This document shows positions 1 to 7,799 of a stretch of 64,000 nt of DNA, piece after piece. The notes beneath the pieces were generated by a model. The model worked only from the letters and a program-made list of their open reading frames with translations, was not told the DNA's origin and did no database searches. Positions within the stretch are counted from its first letter, which is position 1; each line of letters begins with the position of its first letter. Position numbers and translations under genes: made by a program. Source of the stretch: DASUPK01 sp963843085 (GTDB lineage: Bacteria > Actinomycetota > Thermoleophilia > Solirubrobacterales > 70-9); the NCBI GenBank assembly GCA_963843085.1, contig CAWJJG010000002.1, positions 62,001-126,000 of the forward strand, written 5' to 3'.

Positions 1-154
1 AGAGGCTGTAGACGCTGCTCTTCCTCATCTCCACCTGATCGGCGAGGCCGCCGATCGTGAGGCCATCGAGCCCCTCCACGGAGGCGCGCTCGGTCGCCGC
101 CTCGGTGACGGCGGCCCGGGTTTCGGCGACGGCGGCTGCGGTGCGGCGCGGCAT
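1..154 (-). CDS. TetR-family transcriptional regulator (N-terminal part, cut by window edge)
   Basis: Reading leftward from the ATG at 154, the first 51 codons give a TetR-type N-terminus: a basic start (MPRRT), a helix rich in Ala/Glu, then IGGLADQVEMRKSSVYS, which matches the helix-turn-helix of TetR repressors. The ligand-binding domain lies outside the window. It is divergent from the metallo-hydrolase gene at 203, with a 20-bp imperfect palindrome between them. By analogy with TetR families it probably represses itself and that neighbour; this is inference from layout. Confidence 0.75.
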   Translation of the reverse strand, partial: MPRRTAAAVAETRAAVTEAATERASVEGLDGLTIGGLADQVEMRKSSVYSL

Positions 155-165
155 GTGGGAGATGA

Positions 166-185
166 TACCGTACGATCGTCCGATA
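166..185. promoter_or_regulatory. Palindromic operator candidate between divergent TetR and hydrolase genes
   Basis: Twenty bases with the dyad TA.CG.ACGA|TCGT.CG.TA; eight of ten base pairs are symmetric. It lies 11 bp from the TetR start and 17 bp before the hydrolase start, just ahead of that gene's Shine-Dalgarno (AGGAGG, 191-196). Position and symmetry suit a TetR-dimer site controlling both genes. Confidence 0.5.
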
Positions 186-202
186 AAAAAAGGAGGAAGT
201 AG

Positions 203-1027
203 ATGAAGGTGCGTTGGCTGGGCTGGGCGGGGGTCGAGATCGAAGCCGGGGGAGCGGCTGTGGTGATCGATCCGCTCGCCGACCCCGCGGCCACCTTCTC
301 GGCGCTGGGAGACCGCGCCGGAGAGGTCGAGCTTCCGGCGGTCGTGCCGGTCGAGGCGGAGGGCGCCGCCGTCGCGGGGTTGGTCAGTCATCTCCACCGC
401 GACCACACCGACGCCGACGCTCTGGCGAGGGCCCTGGCCGACGACGCGGCGGTCCTCCATCCGCACTGGCCCGGCGGGTCCGACTTCGAGAACCTCGCCC
501 TCGCCCAGGCGAACGCCGAGCTGGAGTCGGCCGGCCTGCGCCGCACGCCGGCCGAGCTCTGGCGGAGCTTCGAAGCCGGACCGTTCACCCTCACCGCGCT
601 CCCGGCGGTGGACGGCCTCGGCGACCCGCAGGTCTCCTGGGTGGTCGAGGCCGAGGGCCTCCGGGTCCTCCACCTCGGCGACACGATCTTCCACGGCTAC
701 TGGTGGCGGATGGCGGAGCGCCATGGGCCATTCGATCTCGTTCTCGCGCCGATCAACGGCGCCCGGGCGAACTTCCCGCACCTCCAGCCGCCGAGCACCT
801 TCGCGGCCGCCATGGAGCCCGAGCAGGCGGCGATGGCCGGCGAGGCGCTCGACGCCCGAACCCTGGTCCCGATCCACTACGGCGGGTACGAGCTCGATCC
901 GTTCTACCTCCCGGTTGCGGATCCGATCAAGCGATTGGAGACCGCGACCGAGGAGCGCTCCTACGACGTGCGCGTCCTCGAGCCGGGTCAGAGCTTCGAG
1001 CCGGTCTCGGTCCCGGCTGCGAGCTGA
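203..1027 (+). CDS. Metallo-beta-lactamase-fold metal-dependent hydrolase (UlaG-like)
   Basis: A 274-residue cytoplasmic protein with the MBL-fold zinc signature HLHRDH (His63, His65, Asp67, His68). A further metal-ligand region follows at LHLGDT (about 155-160), and a late His lies in PIHYGG near residue 224. The N-terminal strand KVRWLGWAGVEIE resembles the L-ascorbate-6-phosphate lactonase (UlaG)-like branch, which is used for varied ester and lactone hydrolysis, so the substrate is not predictable. The ATG follows a strong AGGAGG. The divergent TetR gene and shared palindrome suggest substrate-inducible expression. Confidence 0.8.
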   Translation: MKVRWLGWAGVEIEAGGAAVVIDPLADPAATFSALGDRAGEVELPAVVPVEAEGAAVAGLVSHLHRDHTDADALARALADDAAVLHPHWPGGSDFENLALAQANAELESAGLRRTPAELWRSFEAGPFTLTALPAVDGLGDPQVSWVVEAEGLRVLHLGDTIFHGYWWRMAERHGPFDLVLAPINGARANFPHLQPPSTFAAAMEPEQAAMAGEALDARTLVPIHYGGYELDPFYLPVADPIKRLETATEERSYDVRVLEPGQSFEPVSVPAAS

Positions 1028-1427
1028 TTCGCGATTCAGATCAAGCTCTTACCTTCTGTACAGGCTCCGCTGAGGTTCGGCCGGTTGACTCGGGGCATGG
1101 CAGAGCACAGCCCCCCGAGAAGGGTCACGGCGGTGGTCCGGCGCAGGAACGGACAGGTCCTGATCGCCGTCGCCGCGCTGGCGTTCTCCGGCACCGTGGC
1201 CCTCGGCGCACCGCCGCCCCCGGCGCTGCTGTCGGAGCGAGTGAGGCTGGTTCGCGGCCGGGTCCTGGGGCCCGCCGCCGCGAGCCTCACTGCGCGGACT
1301 CTGGTGCGGTGGCTTCGGCTGTGCTTGACGCTTCCCGCGATCGGGACGACGCCGTCGAGCCGGTCTGACACGCCGGCCCTGCCGACGGTTGGCCGCCCTC
1401 GCGATGGCCCCGTCCCGCGCGCGGTCT
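1028..1427. other. Gene-poor spacer
   Basis: About 400 bases between two converging genes. Open frames exist on both strands (for example a plus-strand frame opening at 1097 with a hydrophobic stretch), but their composition is Arg/Pro/Ser-rich like shadow frames and no family is recognisable. An imperfect inverted repeat (GTGAGGC near 1240 with GCCTCAC about 40 nt downstream) could fold into a hairpin. No terminator with a T tract is seen. Confidence 0.4.
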
Positions 1428-2291
1428 CTAGCGCGTCATCTCCTCGAGCCGCTCCGCCAGCCGGTTCATCCCTCGCTCGCGGGCGGCCTTCGCCGCGCCG
1501 CGATAGTCGGTCCGCTTGTCGCGCGGCCGGCTCACCTTCTGGTTGCGGAGGGTCGCCATGTCCTTGAAGGCACGCAGCAGATTCGGGTCCGCGGTCAGCG
1601 ACGTGCGCAGCGCGGGCCGCGTCTCGCGGATCGCCCGGTCGAGCACCTTCTCCAGAGAGCCGTGTTTGCGAAGCAGATCGACGGCGGTCTTCTCGCCGAC
1701 GCCCTTCGCCCCCGGGATCCCATCAGAGGGATCGCCCCGGAGAGCGATCAGGTCAGGGACCAGCCTCGGCGGGATCCCGTAGCGCTCCTTGACCTCCTTC
1801 GGCCCCATCACCTGGCCGCCCTGCTTGCCGGTGCTCACGTAGAGAACCTTCGTCGACCCGCTCGCGCACTGGAACATGTCGCGGTCGCCCGTCATCAGCA
1901 GGCTCCTCCCGCCGGCTCCCTCCTCCTTCAGGGCGTAGGAGTTGAGGATGTCGTCGGCCTCGAGGTCCTCGGAGCCGGCGATCGTCCAGCCGAAGGCGCC
2001 GAAGAACTCCGCCGAGTCCTCCCATTGCGGACCGAGCTCCACGGGGAAGGCCGCCTCGCGATCGGCGTGGTATTCGGGATAGAGCTCTACCCGGTACGCG
2101 GCGGCGTCGGGGCCGAAGCAGAGGACGACCGCCCGGGGGTCGTGCCTCTCGACCTCCCGCAGGATCAGGTTCGCCGTGCCGAGCAGGGCGTTGACCGGCT
2201 TGCCGTCCGGGCCCTTGATCGACTTGGGCAGCGCGTAGAAGGCGCGGAACAGCATGGAGGGAGCATCGACTGCGAGGAGGGGCCGCGGCAC
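1428..2291 (-). CDS. 5'-3' exonuclease (PolA N-domain / FEN-like)
   Basis: With the GTG start at 2291 the protein has 287 residues and begins MPRPLLAVDAPSMLFRAF, the usual opening of stand-alone PolA-type 5' nucleases (metal-binding Asp9). Later acidic clusters EADD and TGDRD supply the two-metal site, and GDPSDGIPGAKGVGEKTA is the helix-hairpin-helix DNA-binding motif. Family role: removing RNA primers or flap structures during replication and repair. An upstream ATG at 2369 would add 26 residues but lies in a hairpin. GTG 2291 has TAGTTT 7 nt before it, like other leaderless genes here. Confidence 0.85.
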   Translation of the reverse strand: MPRPLLAVDAPSMLFRAFYALPKSIKGPDGKPVNALLGTANLILREVERHDPRAVVLCFGPDAAAYRVELYPEYHADREAAFPVELGPQWEDSAEFFGAFGWTIAGSEDLEADDILNSYALKEEGAGGRSLLMTGDRDMFQCASGSTKVLYVSTGKQGGQVMGPKEVKERYGIPPRLVPDLIALRGDPSDGIPGAKGVGEKTAVDLLRKHGSLEKVLDRAIRETRPALRTSLTADPNLLRAFKDMATLRNQKVSRPRDKRTDYRGAAKAARERGMNRLAERLEEMTR

Positions 2292-2360
2292 TCCGCGGAA
2301 ACTAGCGGCCACCAGGCGGCTCCGCCTCGGAGCGAAGGGCGTAGCCCGAAGCGACTCATG

Positions 2361-2383
2361 CGCGGCCACCGCTTGTGGCCGCG
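2361..2383. repeat. Perfect 9-bp inverted repeat in the 2292-2623 spacer
   Basis: CGCGGCCAC (2361-2369) and GTGGCCGCG (2375-2383) flank a 5-nt loop. There is no T tract on either strand, so it is not a typical Rho-independent terminator. It sits about 70 bp upstream of the exonuclease start with other short GC palindromes nearby (for example GCTCCG/CGGAGC). The rest of the 330-bp spacer holds no recognisable gene. Confidence 0.5.
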
Positions 2384-2623
2384 ACTTGATGGCGAAGCCG
2401 TGAATCCCTAGCGGCCCAGCGCTCCGCCCCCGCTGATCAGGAGAGCCAGATCGCGACCGCCACCAGCAGGGTGGCGAAGAAATGCGAGAACCACCGGTTC
2501 ACGCCGACAATCGCTTCGGGCTCGGACAGGTGCCCACGGTCCGCGTCCAGGACCTGGGCTGCCCGTACGGAAATCCTTCACGGGTCTTTGACAAGCGCAT
2601 TCCGGCGAACCCGATGTTGCGGA

Positions 2624-3199
2624 TCAGGCCGGCACGCCGAGGAGCGCCGCCTCGAGCTCGCGCAGGCGATCGACGTCGCCGCGGATCCCGACGACGGCGT
2701 CGTTGAATAGGAAGGCCTGGGCGAGCTTGACGATCGCGAAGCCGAGCACGGAGGCCTCCACCGGGGGCTCGTAGGTCCCCGCTTCGGCCTCTTCGGCGAT
2801 CAGCGCGGTGATCAGCTCGACGATTCGCGGCTGCACGATGCCGGCGCCGGAGGCGATGATCCGCAGGGAAGCGTCGCGCTCTTGCTCGACGAAGGCCCGC
2901 AGGGCGGGCGCGTCTGCCAGGGCGCGGTTGAACCGGTCGAAGGTGTCGAGCAGGCCGGGACCGCCCCTGCCCTCCAGCCCCGAGCGCGCTTCGGCGAGCA
3001 CGGGCTCAGTCGCGCGGATGATCACCTCTCCGAGCAGCTTCTCCCGCGATCCGAACCAGCGGTAGATCGTCGCCCGGCCGACCCCGAGCTCGCCCGCGAT
3101 CGCCTGGACGTCGACCCGCCGGCCGCGCAGGTACCGGTGCAGCCCGGCCTCGAGAACGTCCTCGCGGGAGGCAGCGGCCGGACGACCGCGGGGCCTCAC
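2624..3199 (-). CDS. TetR-family transcriptional regulator, QsdR-like
   Basis: A 191-residue regulator. The GTG at 3199 overlaps the stop of the upstream hydrolase gene by 4 bp (GTGA) behind a GGAG Shine-Dalgarno, so translation is probably coupled; the longer open frame to 3409 is the hydrolase gene read out of frame. The HTH is VQAIAGELGVGRATIYRWFG (about residues 33-52), followed by an all-helical ligand domain with LDTFDRFNRAL and a conserved-looking LGFAIVKLAQAFLFND. The C-domain resembles TetR proteins grouped with QsdR (lactone degradation control). The coupled hydrolase is the natural candidate target. Confidence 0.82.
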   Translation of the reverse strand: MRPRGRPAAASREDVLEAGLHRYLRGRRVDVQAIAGELGVGRATIYRWFGSREKLLGEVIIRATEPVLAEARSGLEGRGGPGLLDTFDRFNRALADAPALRAFVEQERDASLRIIASGAGIVQPRIVELITALIAEEAEAGTYEPPVEASVLGFAIVKLAQAFLFNDAVVGIRGDVDRLRELEAALLGVPA

Positions 3200-4827
3200 C
3201 TCCGCTTGCAGCGACTCCGCCGTCGGTGCTTGCCCCGTCTGTGCCTCTTTCGCTTGCACGCCTTGCGCTTGCCCTTTCCGGTCGCGCCGGCAGTGCCGGC
3301 GGGTGGAACGGAGGCCGGCTGGGCCGGGACCCCGCCGACCGCTACTCCATGCGCGTCGGCGACGAAATCGTAATCGGGTGGCATGCCATCGGGTGCGAGC
3401 GAGGCGCATCCGGCGCGCAGGTCACTGCAGCTCGCGCGGCCACCGCCCGCGAGGCCGATGTCGAGCGGAGAGTGGAAGTAGAAGCTGAACAGGTTGGGAT
3501 CGCCGTTCGGGTCGACGCCGGCGGCCCGCGCGTCATCGCGCCAGCGCGTCGTAAGGAGGCGCGAGTCCGCCGTCGAGTCGCCCTTCACGTACTTGTCGAA
3601 CCAGGCCGTCGTGTACCAGGCGATCAGGTCGCCGCCGCGAAGCGTCCCGCAGCCCAGCGGCCAGGGACCGGTGACCGAGCCGGGGATGAACGCTGACTCC
3701 TCGTGGCAGCCGCCGCGGATCACCATCTCGCTGCTGTCCACATTCGCCGCCCGGTAGGCGTCGAAGGCGGCGGACTTCTGGTCGGGGTCGGGATCGGCCG
3801 TGAAGACCCCGGGGGTCGTGTCGTAGTTCAGCGGGAGAGGCACGATTCCGTAGTCGTTGGAGATCCCGAGCGCGGGCTTGGTGATGGGCGGGACCTGGCG
3901 GGTCTGGGGCGCCGACGCGCAGCTCGGAATCCCGAAGGGCCCGGCGTCGGGTGCGGAGAGGTTGTCCCAGGCGACGATGGCGTCCACACGGGGGTCCTCT
4001 TGCCCGATGAAGGAGACGGCGGCGGCGCCGAGCGAGTGGCCGGCGATACCGATCCGGCCCGGGTCGACGAGGCTCGAGAGTGGGTCGTAGGCGTCGTCGA
4101 GCCCGGCGGCGACACGGCGATCCTGCTTCGCCGCGTGAGAGGTGCCGGAGGTGCAGCTGGGTCGCGGCTCATACGGATGGCTCGGGTTGGAGAGCAGGAA
4201 GTCGAGCGCGTCCTCGGTCCCGTCGTAGAAGGGCTCGCCCGCCTGCGCTGGGACGCTCTCCAGGGTGTCGGGCGCCTCCCCGAGGGTGTCGGAGAGGCCC
4301 TGTCCCTGGACGTCGTAGGTCATCACGACGTAGCCGTGCTCGGCGAGCGTCGCGGCCTGGCCCCAGTAGAGGGTCTCCGGCGCCTGAACCGAGCCGGTGG
4401 TGATCACCACCGCCGGGCGCTGAGCCGGCCCGTCCTTCGTCGCCCAGACGTCACCGGAGATCGTCGCGCCGCTGCGGGCCGTGAAGACCACCGGATGCCG
4501 GATGCCGCCGGCACGCTGCGGCCAGTCGTAGAAGCGGACGTCGCCGGCGCACTCGAACGCTCGCGCGCCGCAGACGTTCGCCGGAATCCGCTCCGGATCG
4601 CTCAGCGTGCGCTTGACCAGGTCGCTGAGCCCGTTCGCGGTCTGCTGGGCGAGCAGCCTCTGGAACTCCGGGGTGAGGGTGACGTAGCGCTCCCGCTCGA
4701 AGATCTTCGACCAGTTCTGCAGCTCGGTGTCCGGGGAGAAGGCCGAGGCGGCGGAGGGAGCGATCAGGCAGGCGAGCAGGGCCGCGACCGCCGCCGGCAC
4801 CCTCCACCCAGTTGAGACAAGGCGCAT
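3196..4827 (-). CDS. Secreted alpha/beta-hydrolase with Lys/Arg/Cys-rich C-terminal tail
   Basis: The ATG at 4827 gives 543 residues with a clear signal peptide (hydrophobic PAAVAALLACLIAPSAASA, predicted cut after ASA). The body is an alpha/beta-hydrolase: strand-turn IGIAGHSLGAAAV carries the nucleophile elbow GHSLG, and a late GGCHEES may supply the catalytic His. The C-terminus is an unusual basic tail (GKGKRKACKRKRHRRG and more, about 27 residues with two Cys), shared in style with two other secreted proteins here. It may hold the protein at the cell surface. The substrate is unknown; ester or polyester hydrolysis is possible. It is translationally coupled to a downstream TetR gene. Confidence 0.8.
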   Translation of the reverse strand: MRLVSTGWRVPAAVAALLACLIAPSAASAFSPDTELQNWSKIFERERYVTLTPEFQRLLAQQTANGLSDLVKRTLSDPERIPANVCGARAFECAGDVRFYDWPQRAGGIRHPVVFTARSGATISGDVWATKDGPAQRPAVVITTGSVQAPETLYWGQAATLAEHGYVVMTYDVQGQGLSDTLGEAPDTLESVPAQAGEPFYDGTEDALDFLLSNPSHPYEPRPSCTSGTSHAAKQDRRVAAGLDDAYDPLSSLVDPGRIGIAGHSLGAAAVSFIGQEDPRVDAIVAWDNLSAPDAGPFGIPSCASAPQTRQVPPITKPALGISNDYGIVPLPLNYDTTPGVFTADPDPDQKSAAFDAYRAANVDSSEMVIRGGCHEESAFIPGSVTGPWPLGCGTLRGGDLIAWYTTAWFDKYVKGDSTADSRLLTTRWRDDARAAGVDPNGDPNLFSFYFHSPLDIGLAGGGRASCSDLRAGCASLAPDGMPPDYDFVADAHGVAVGGVPAQPASVPPAGTAGATGKGKRKACKRKRHRRGKHRRRSRCKRR

Positions 4828-4910
4828 CCCACGTCCCAATCTACCTAATACTGGGAGACCGCCGTCGCGGTGCCGGCGAAACCCTGGGGTCAACCCGAGG
4901 GTCAACCCCC

Positions 4911-4989
4911 GGGGTCAGGCACCTTCATTAACGGGTCTGACCCCTTCGTTAACGGGTCTGACCCCTTCGGTTACCCCCCTTCGGTTACC
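4911..4989. repeat. Short repeat cluster with GGGGTCAG/CTGACCCC inverted arms
   Basis: GGGGTCAG (4911-4918) pairs with CTGACCCC (4937-4944). A 21-nt unit covering TTAACGGGTCTGACCCC occurs twice in tandem (4924-4944 and 4945-4965, one mismatch), followed by two TTCGGTTACC copies (4966 and 4980). The last copy overlaps the stop codon of the P450 gene. This looks like a REP/MITE-type element; I recall similar TTAACGGGTCTGACC-type sequences as dispersed repeats in unrelated bacteria, which should be confirmed. Confidence 0.65.
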
Positions 4990-6253
4990 AGGTGACGGGC
5001 AGTTTCTTCAGCTGGTTGAGGAAGGCCGAGACCGCCGGGTCCGGCTTGCCGGCCAGCCTCATCTCGGGGAAGCGCTTCAGGGTCTCCTCGAAGAGGATCT
5101 TCAGCTCGAGGCGGGCGAGTGCCGCGCCGAGGCAGAAGTGCCGCCCACCGGCGCCGAACGCCTGGTGCTCGGGGTTGCGGTGGATGTCGAATCGGTCGGC
5201 ATCCTCGTAGACGTCCTCGTCCCGGTTCGAGCTCAGGTACCACATCAGCACCTTGTCGCCCTCGGCTATCTGCCTGCCGCCGAGTTCTACGTCCTTCGTC
5301 GCTGTGCGGCGGAAGTGGGCGAAGGCCGGGTACATCCGCAGAGCCTCCTCGACCGCGCCCGGGATCAGCGAGGGATCGTCCACCAGCTTCTTCATCTGGT
5401 CGGGGTGCTCCAGCAGTGCGCGCATCCCGCTGGTGTAGGTGGCCTTGGTGGAGTCGTTGCCGGCTGCGACCAGGAGAAAGAAGCCCATGACGATCTCGTG
5501 CTCCTCGAGCTTCTGCCCATCGATCTCGGCGTGAACGAGGACGCTGGTCAGGTCGTCGGTCGGGTTCTCGCGCCGCTCGGCGATCATCTCGCGGCAGCGC
5601 TCGAAGATCTCCGGGATGTCCTGCTCGAGGACCTGCTCGAGCCCGCCGGGGTTGAGGTCCTCGTCGCCGAAGCCGAGGGCCGAGTTCATCAGCTTGGCCC
5701 AGATGGCGTCGTCCTTCTCCGGAATCCCCATGAAGCTGCCGATCACGCGCGAGACGACGGGCTGCGCGACGTCGTTCACGAGGTCGCACTCGCCACGGGG
5801 CGCGACGCCATCGAGCACGTTCTCGGCGATCGCGCGGATCTCGTCCTCGTGCTCGACGATCCGCTTCGGGGTGAAGCCGCGCTGGAAGAGCATCTTCAGC
5901 CGGTCGTGCTTCGGCGGATCCATGCCGATGAACATGGCCTGCTGGAGCTCCAGCGGGACCGCGTGCGTGAGGCCGGTGACGCCGCCGCGCTCGGACGAGT
6001 AGGTCTGGTGGTCCAGGCTGACCTGACGGATGAGGTCGGCCTTGCTCAGCGACCAGAAGCCGTCCTCGTCTGGGTACTCGGATATCACCTCGGTCCGGTG
6101 GACCGGGCAGCGCCCGCGGAGCTCCTTGAAGATCGCGTGGGGAGGACCGTCCTCCCAGTTGGGACGCTCGGTGAGCTCGATCGCCTCGAGCTCCTCCTGG
6201 CTGAGGCTCGAGGGATCCTTGGCGGCGAGCTCTTCCTGGACGGGCTTGTTCAT
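4985..6253 (-). CDS. Cytochrome P450
   Basis: A 422-residue soluble bacterial P450. All hallmarks are present: I-helix AGNDST (264-269, oxygen activation), K-helix EALR (E303, R306) and heme loop FGAGGRHFCLG with the axial Cys374. The length and general style (MDPPKHDRLKMLFQRGF, EDADRFDIHRNPEHQAFG) resemble actinobacterial steroid and terpenoid hydroxylases such as CYP125/142, but the substrate cannot be read from sequence. A strong GGAGGAGAGG precedes the ATG. It is divergent from an SDR/CMD/SRPBCC gene set across a palindromic site. It needs ferredoxin and reductase partners, which are not seen nearby. Confidence 0.93.
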   Translation of the reverse strand: MNKPVQEELAAKDPSSLSQEELEAIELTERPNWEDGPPHAIFKELRGRCPVHRTEVISEYPDEDGFWSLSKADLIRQVSLDHQTYSSERGGVTGLTHAVPLELQQAMFIGMDPPKHDRLKMLFQRGFTPKRIVEHEDEIRAIAENVLDGVAPRGECDLVNDVAQPVVSRVIGSFMGIPEKDDAIWAKLMNSALGFGDEDLNPGGLEQVLEQDIPEIFERCREMIAERRENPTDDLTSVLVHAEIDGQKLEEHEIVMGFFLLVAAGNDSTKATYTSGMRALLEHPDQMKKLVDDPSLIPGAVEEALRMYPAFAHFRRTATKDVELGGRQIAEGDKVLMWYLSSNRDEDVYEDADRFDIHRNPEHQAFGAGGRHFCLGAALARLELKILFEETLKRFPEMRLAGKPDPAVSAFLNQLKKLPVTW

Positions 6254-6288
6254 TCGAAAATCCTCTCCTCCGTGGTTCGCGGGAGCTT

Positions 6289-6308
6289 AACTGGCCAGCC
6301 AGCCAGTT
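6289..6308. promoter_or_regulatory. Inverted-repeat operator candidate between P450 and SDR genes
   Basis: AACTGGC (6289-6295) and GCCAGTT (6302-6308) form a perfect 7-bp inverted repeat with a 6-bp centre. It lies 36 bp upstream of the P450 start and about 84 bp upstream of the SDR start. Spacing and symmetry fit a TetR-like regulator, perhaps one encoded elsewhere. Confidence 0.5.
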
Positions 6309-6391
6309 TCCACCCTTTCGGCCCTTCGAGTTCGATGAGGGGCCTCCGACGCCTCACGCGCCGGAGCCTACTACCTGTAAGGTCGCGCACC

Positions 6392-7228
6392 GTGGCGGAT
6401 CATCGCGCCGAGGTGGCCGGTGCCGAAGGCAAGGGAGAGGCGCCCGGGAGGGACAGGCTCGCGGGCCGAAGGATCCTGGTGGTCGGCGCCGGCCAGGAGG
6501 ATCACGGGCTGGAGGACCCTCCGGTCGGAAACGGCCGCGCGATGTCTGTCCTCTTCGGCCGGGAGGGCGCATCGGTCGCGGTGGCGGATCTGAACGAGGA
6601 GACGGCGAGGGTGACGGCCGAGCTCGTCAAGGCCGAGGGGGCCAGGGCGGAGGTGATCGCAGCCGACGCCGCGGAGGAGAAGCAGGCGACTCGGATGTTC
6701 GAGGCCGCCACCGAGGCCCTCGGCGGCCTGGACGGCCTCGTGATGAACCTCGGCATCGGAGCCGGGCTCGGCATCGGCGGCACCAGCGTCGAGGAGTGGG
6801 ACCGGGTGATGGCGGTGAACCTGCGCTCGCACTTCCTCGGCTGCAAGCTCGGGCTGGCCGAGATGAGGGAGGGGGGAGGAGCGATCGTCCTCGCCGGCTC
6901 AATAGCCTCCCGCGAGGTGATGCCCTTTCCCGCCTACGCCGCCTCGAAGTCCGCCCTGGAGGCGCTCTGCCGCCAGTCGGCCGTGGAGGGCGCGCCCACG
7001 GTGCGCACCAACCTGCTCCTCCCGGGCCTGATCGACACGTCGCTCGGGCGGCTCGCGTCGCAGGTCAGCCCCCTTCGCGACCAGGTGCGGATCCCGGCCC
7101 GCCGCCAGGGCACCGCCTGGGAGGTCGCCTACGGGGCGCTCTATCTGCTCTCCGGCGAGTCGAGCTACGTCACCGGCCAGAGCCTCGTCGTCGACGGCGG
7201 CCTGACCGTCGGGCCGAGGGCGGGCTGA
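6392..7228 (+). CDS. Short-chain dehydrogenase/reductase with extended glycine motif
   Basis: Starting at GTG 6392 the protein has 278 residues. The NAD(P)-binding glycine motif is split by an insertion (VVGAGQ at 30-35, then VGNGRA at 45-50), a variant known in some SDR subgroups. Catalytic residues are visible: Ser in AGSIAS (about 170-173) and Tyr182/Lys186 in YAASK. The C-terminal SSYVTGQSLVVDGG is typical of classical SDRs. The open frame continues far upstream in phase but there lies antisense to the P450, so that part is not coding. It overlaps the next gene by one base (TGATG), indicating one transcript. Confidence 0.85.
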   Translation: MADHRAEVAGAEGKGEAPGRDRLAGRRILVVGAGQEDHGLEDPPVGNGRAMSVLFGREGASVAVADLNEETARVTAELVKAEGARAEVIAADAAEEKQATRMFEAATEALGGLDGLVMNLGIGAGLGIGGTSVEEWDRVMAVNLRSHFLGCKLGLAEMREGGGAIVLAGSIASREVMPFPAYAASKSALEALCRQSAVEGAPTVRTNLLLPGLIDTSLGRLASQVSPLRDQVRIPARRQGTAWEVAYGALYLLSGESSYVTGQSLVVDGGLTVGPRAG

Positions 7229-7788
7229 TGAGCCCGGAGCCGAGGATCCCTCCACTGCCACCCGACGAGTGGAGCGGGGAGATCAAGCAGATCCTGGAGG
7301 CGGTGCCCGGTGGAGTCGAGAACCGCCTCGGCGACAACAACATCTTCCCCACCCTCGCGCAGCACCCCGAGCTGTTCCGAGCCTGGCTTCGCTTCGGCGG
7401 CTACCTGCTGACCTCCGGCAAGCTGCCGGGGCTCGACCGCGAGCTGCTCATCCTCCGCACGGCGGTCAACTGGGGCTCCTCATATGAGTGGGGGCAGCAC
7501 GTCCGGATCTCACTCGCCGGCGGAATCGAGCGGGAGGTGATCGACCGGGTCCTGGACGGCCCGGACGCCGACGGATGGAGCCCCCACGAGTCGGCGCTGC
7601 TGCGCGCGGCCGACGAGCTCCACTCCGGCTCTCGCATCGCGGACGAAACCTGGGCGGCCCTTGCCGAGACCCTCGACACCGAGCAGCTCATGGAGACGGC
7701 GCTTGTCGTCGGTCACTACCAGATGCTCGCGGGAGCCCTGAACAGCTTCGGCGTCGAGCTCGACGAGGGCCTCGAGCCGCTGCCCTAG
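7228..7788 (+). CDS. Carboxymuconolactone decarboxylase (AhpD-like) family protein
   Basis: A 186-residue all-helical protein whose start codon shares a base with the SDR stop. LDRELLILRTAVNWGSSYEW followed by GQHV matches the CMD fold signature (Glu ... Tyr-Glu-Trp ... His). The two redox cysteines of AhpD are absent (Ser-Ser instead), so it belongs with decarboxylase or unknown-function members rather than peroxidase partners. Such genes often accompany P450 and SDR genes in catabolic clusters, so a role in lactone or ring-cleavage intermediate processing is possible; unproven. Confidence 0.82.
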   Translation: MSPEPRIPPLPPDEWSGEIKQILEAVPGGVENRLGDNNIFPTLAQHPELFRAWLRFGGYLLTSGKLPGLDRELLILRTAVNWGSSYEWGQHVRISLAGGIEREVIDRVLDGPDADGWSPHESALLRAADELHSGSRIADETWAALAETLDTEQLMETALVVGHYQMLAGALNSFGVELDEGLEPLP

Positions 7789-7799
7789 GGTTTCAGCGC

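Noticed and set aside
1097..1567. Plus-strand frame with a possible membrane helix after the MBL gene
   Set aside because: Runs into the antisense of the exonuclease gene, loses plausible composition and matches no family; no promoter or ribosome site stands out.
2437..2502. Minus-strand 21-codon peptide MNRWFSHFFATLLVAVAIWL...
   Set aside because: Hydrophobic and tempting as a tiny membrane protein, but no ribosome-binding site or TAnnnT box precedes the GTG; could be chance.
4727..7228. An 833-codon plus-strand open frame
   Set aside because: Its first two thirds run antisense to the clear P450 gene and have shadow-frame composition; only the part from GTG 6392 is a real SDR gene.
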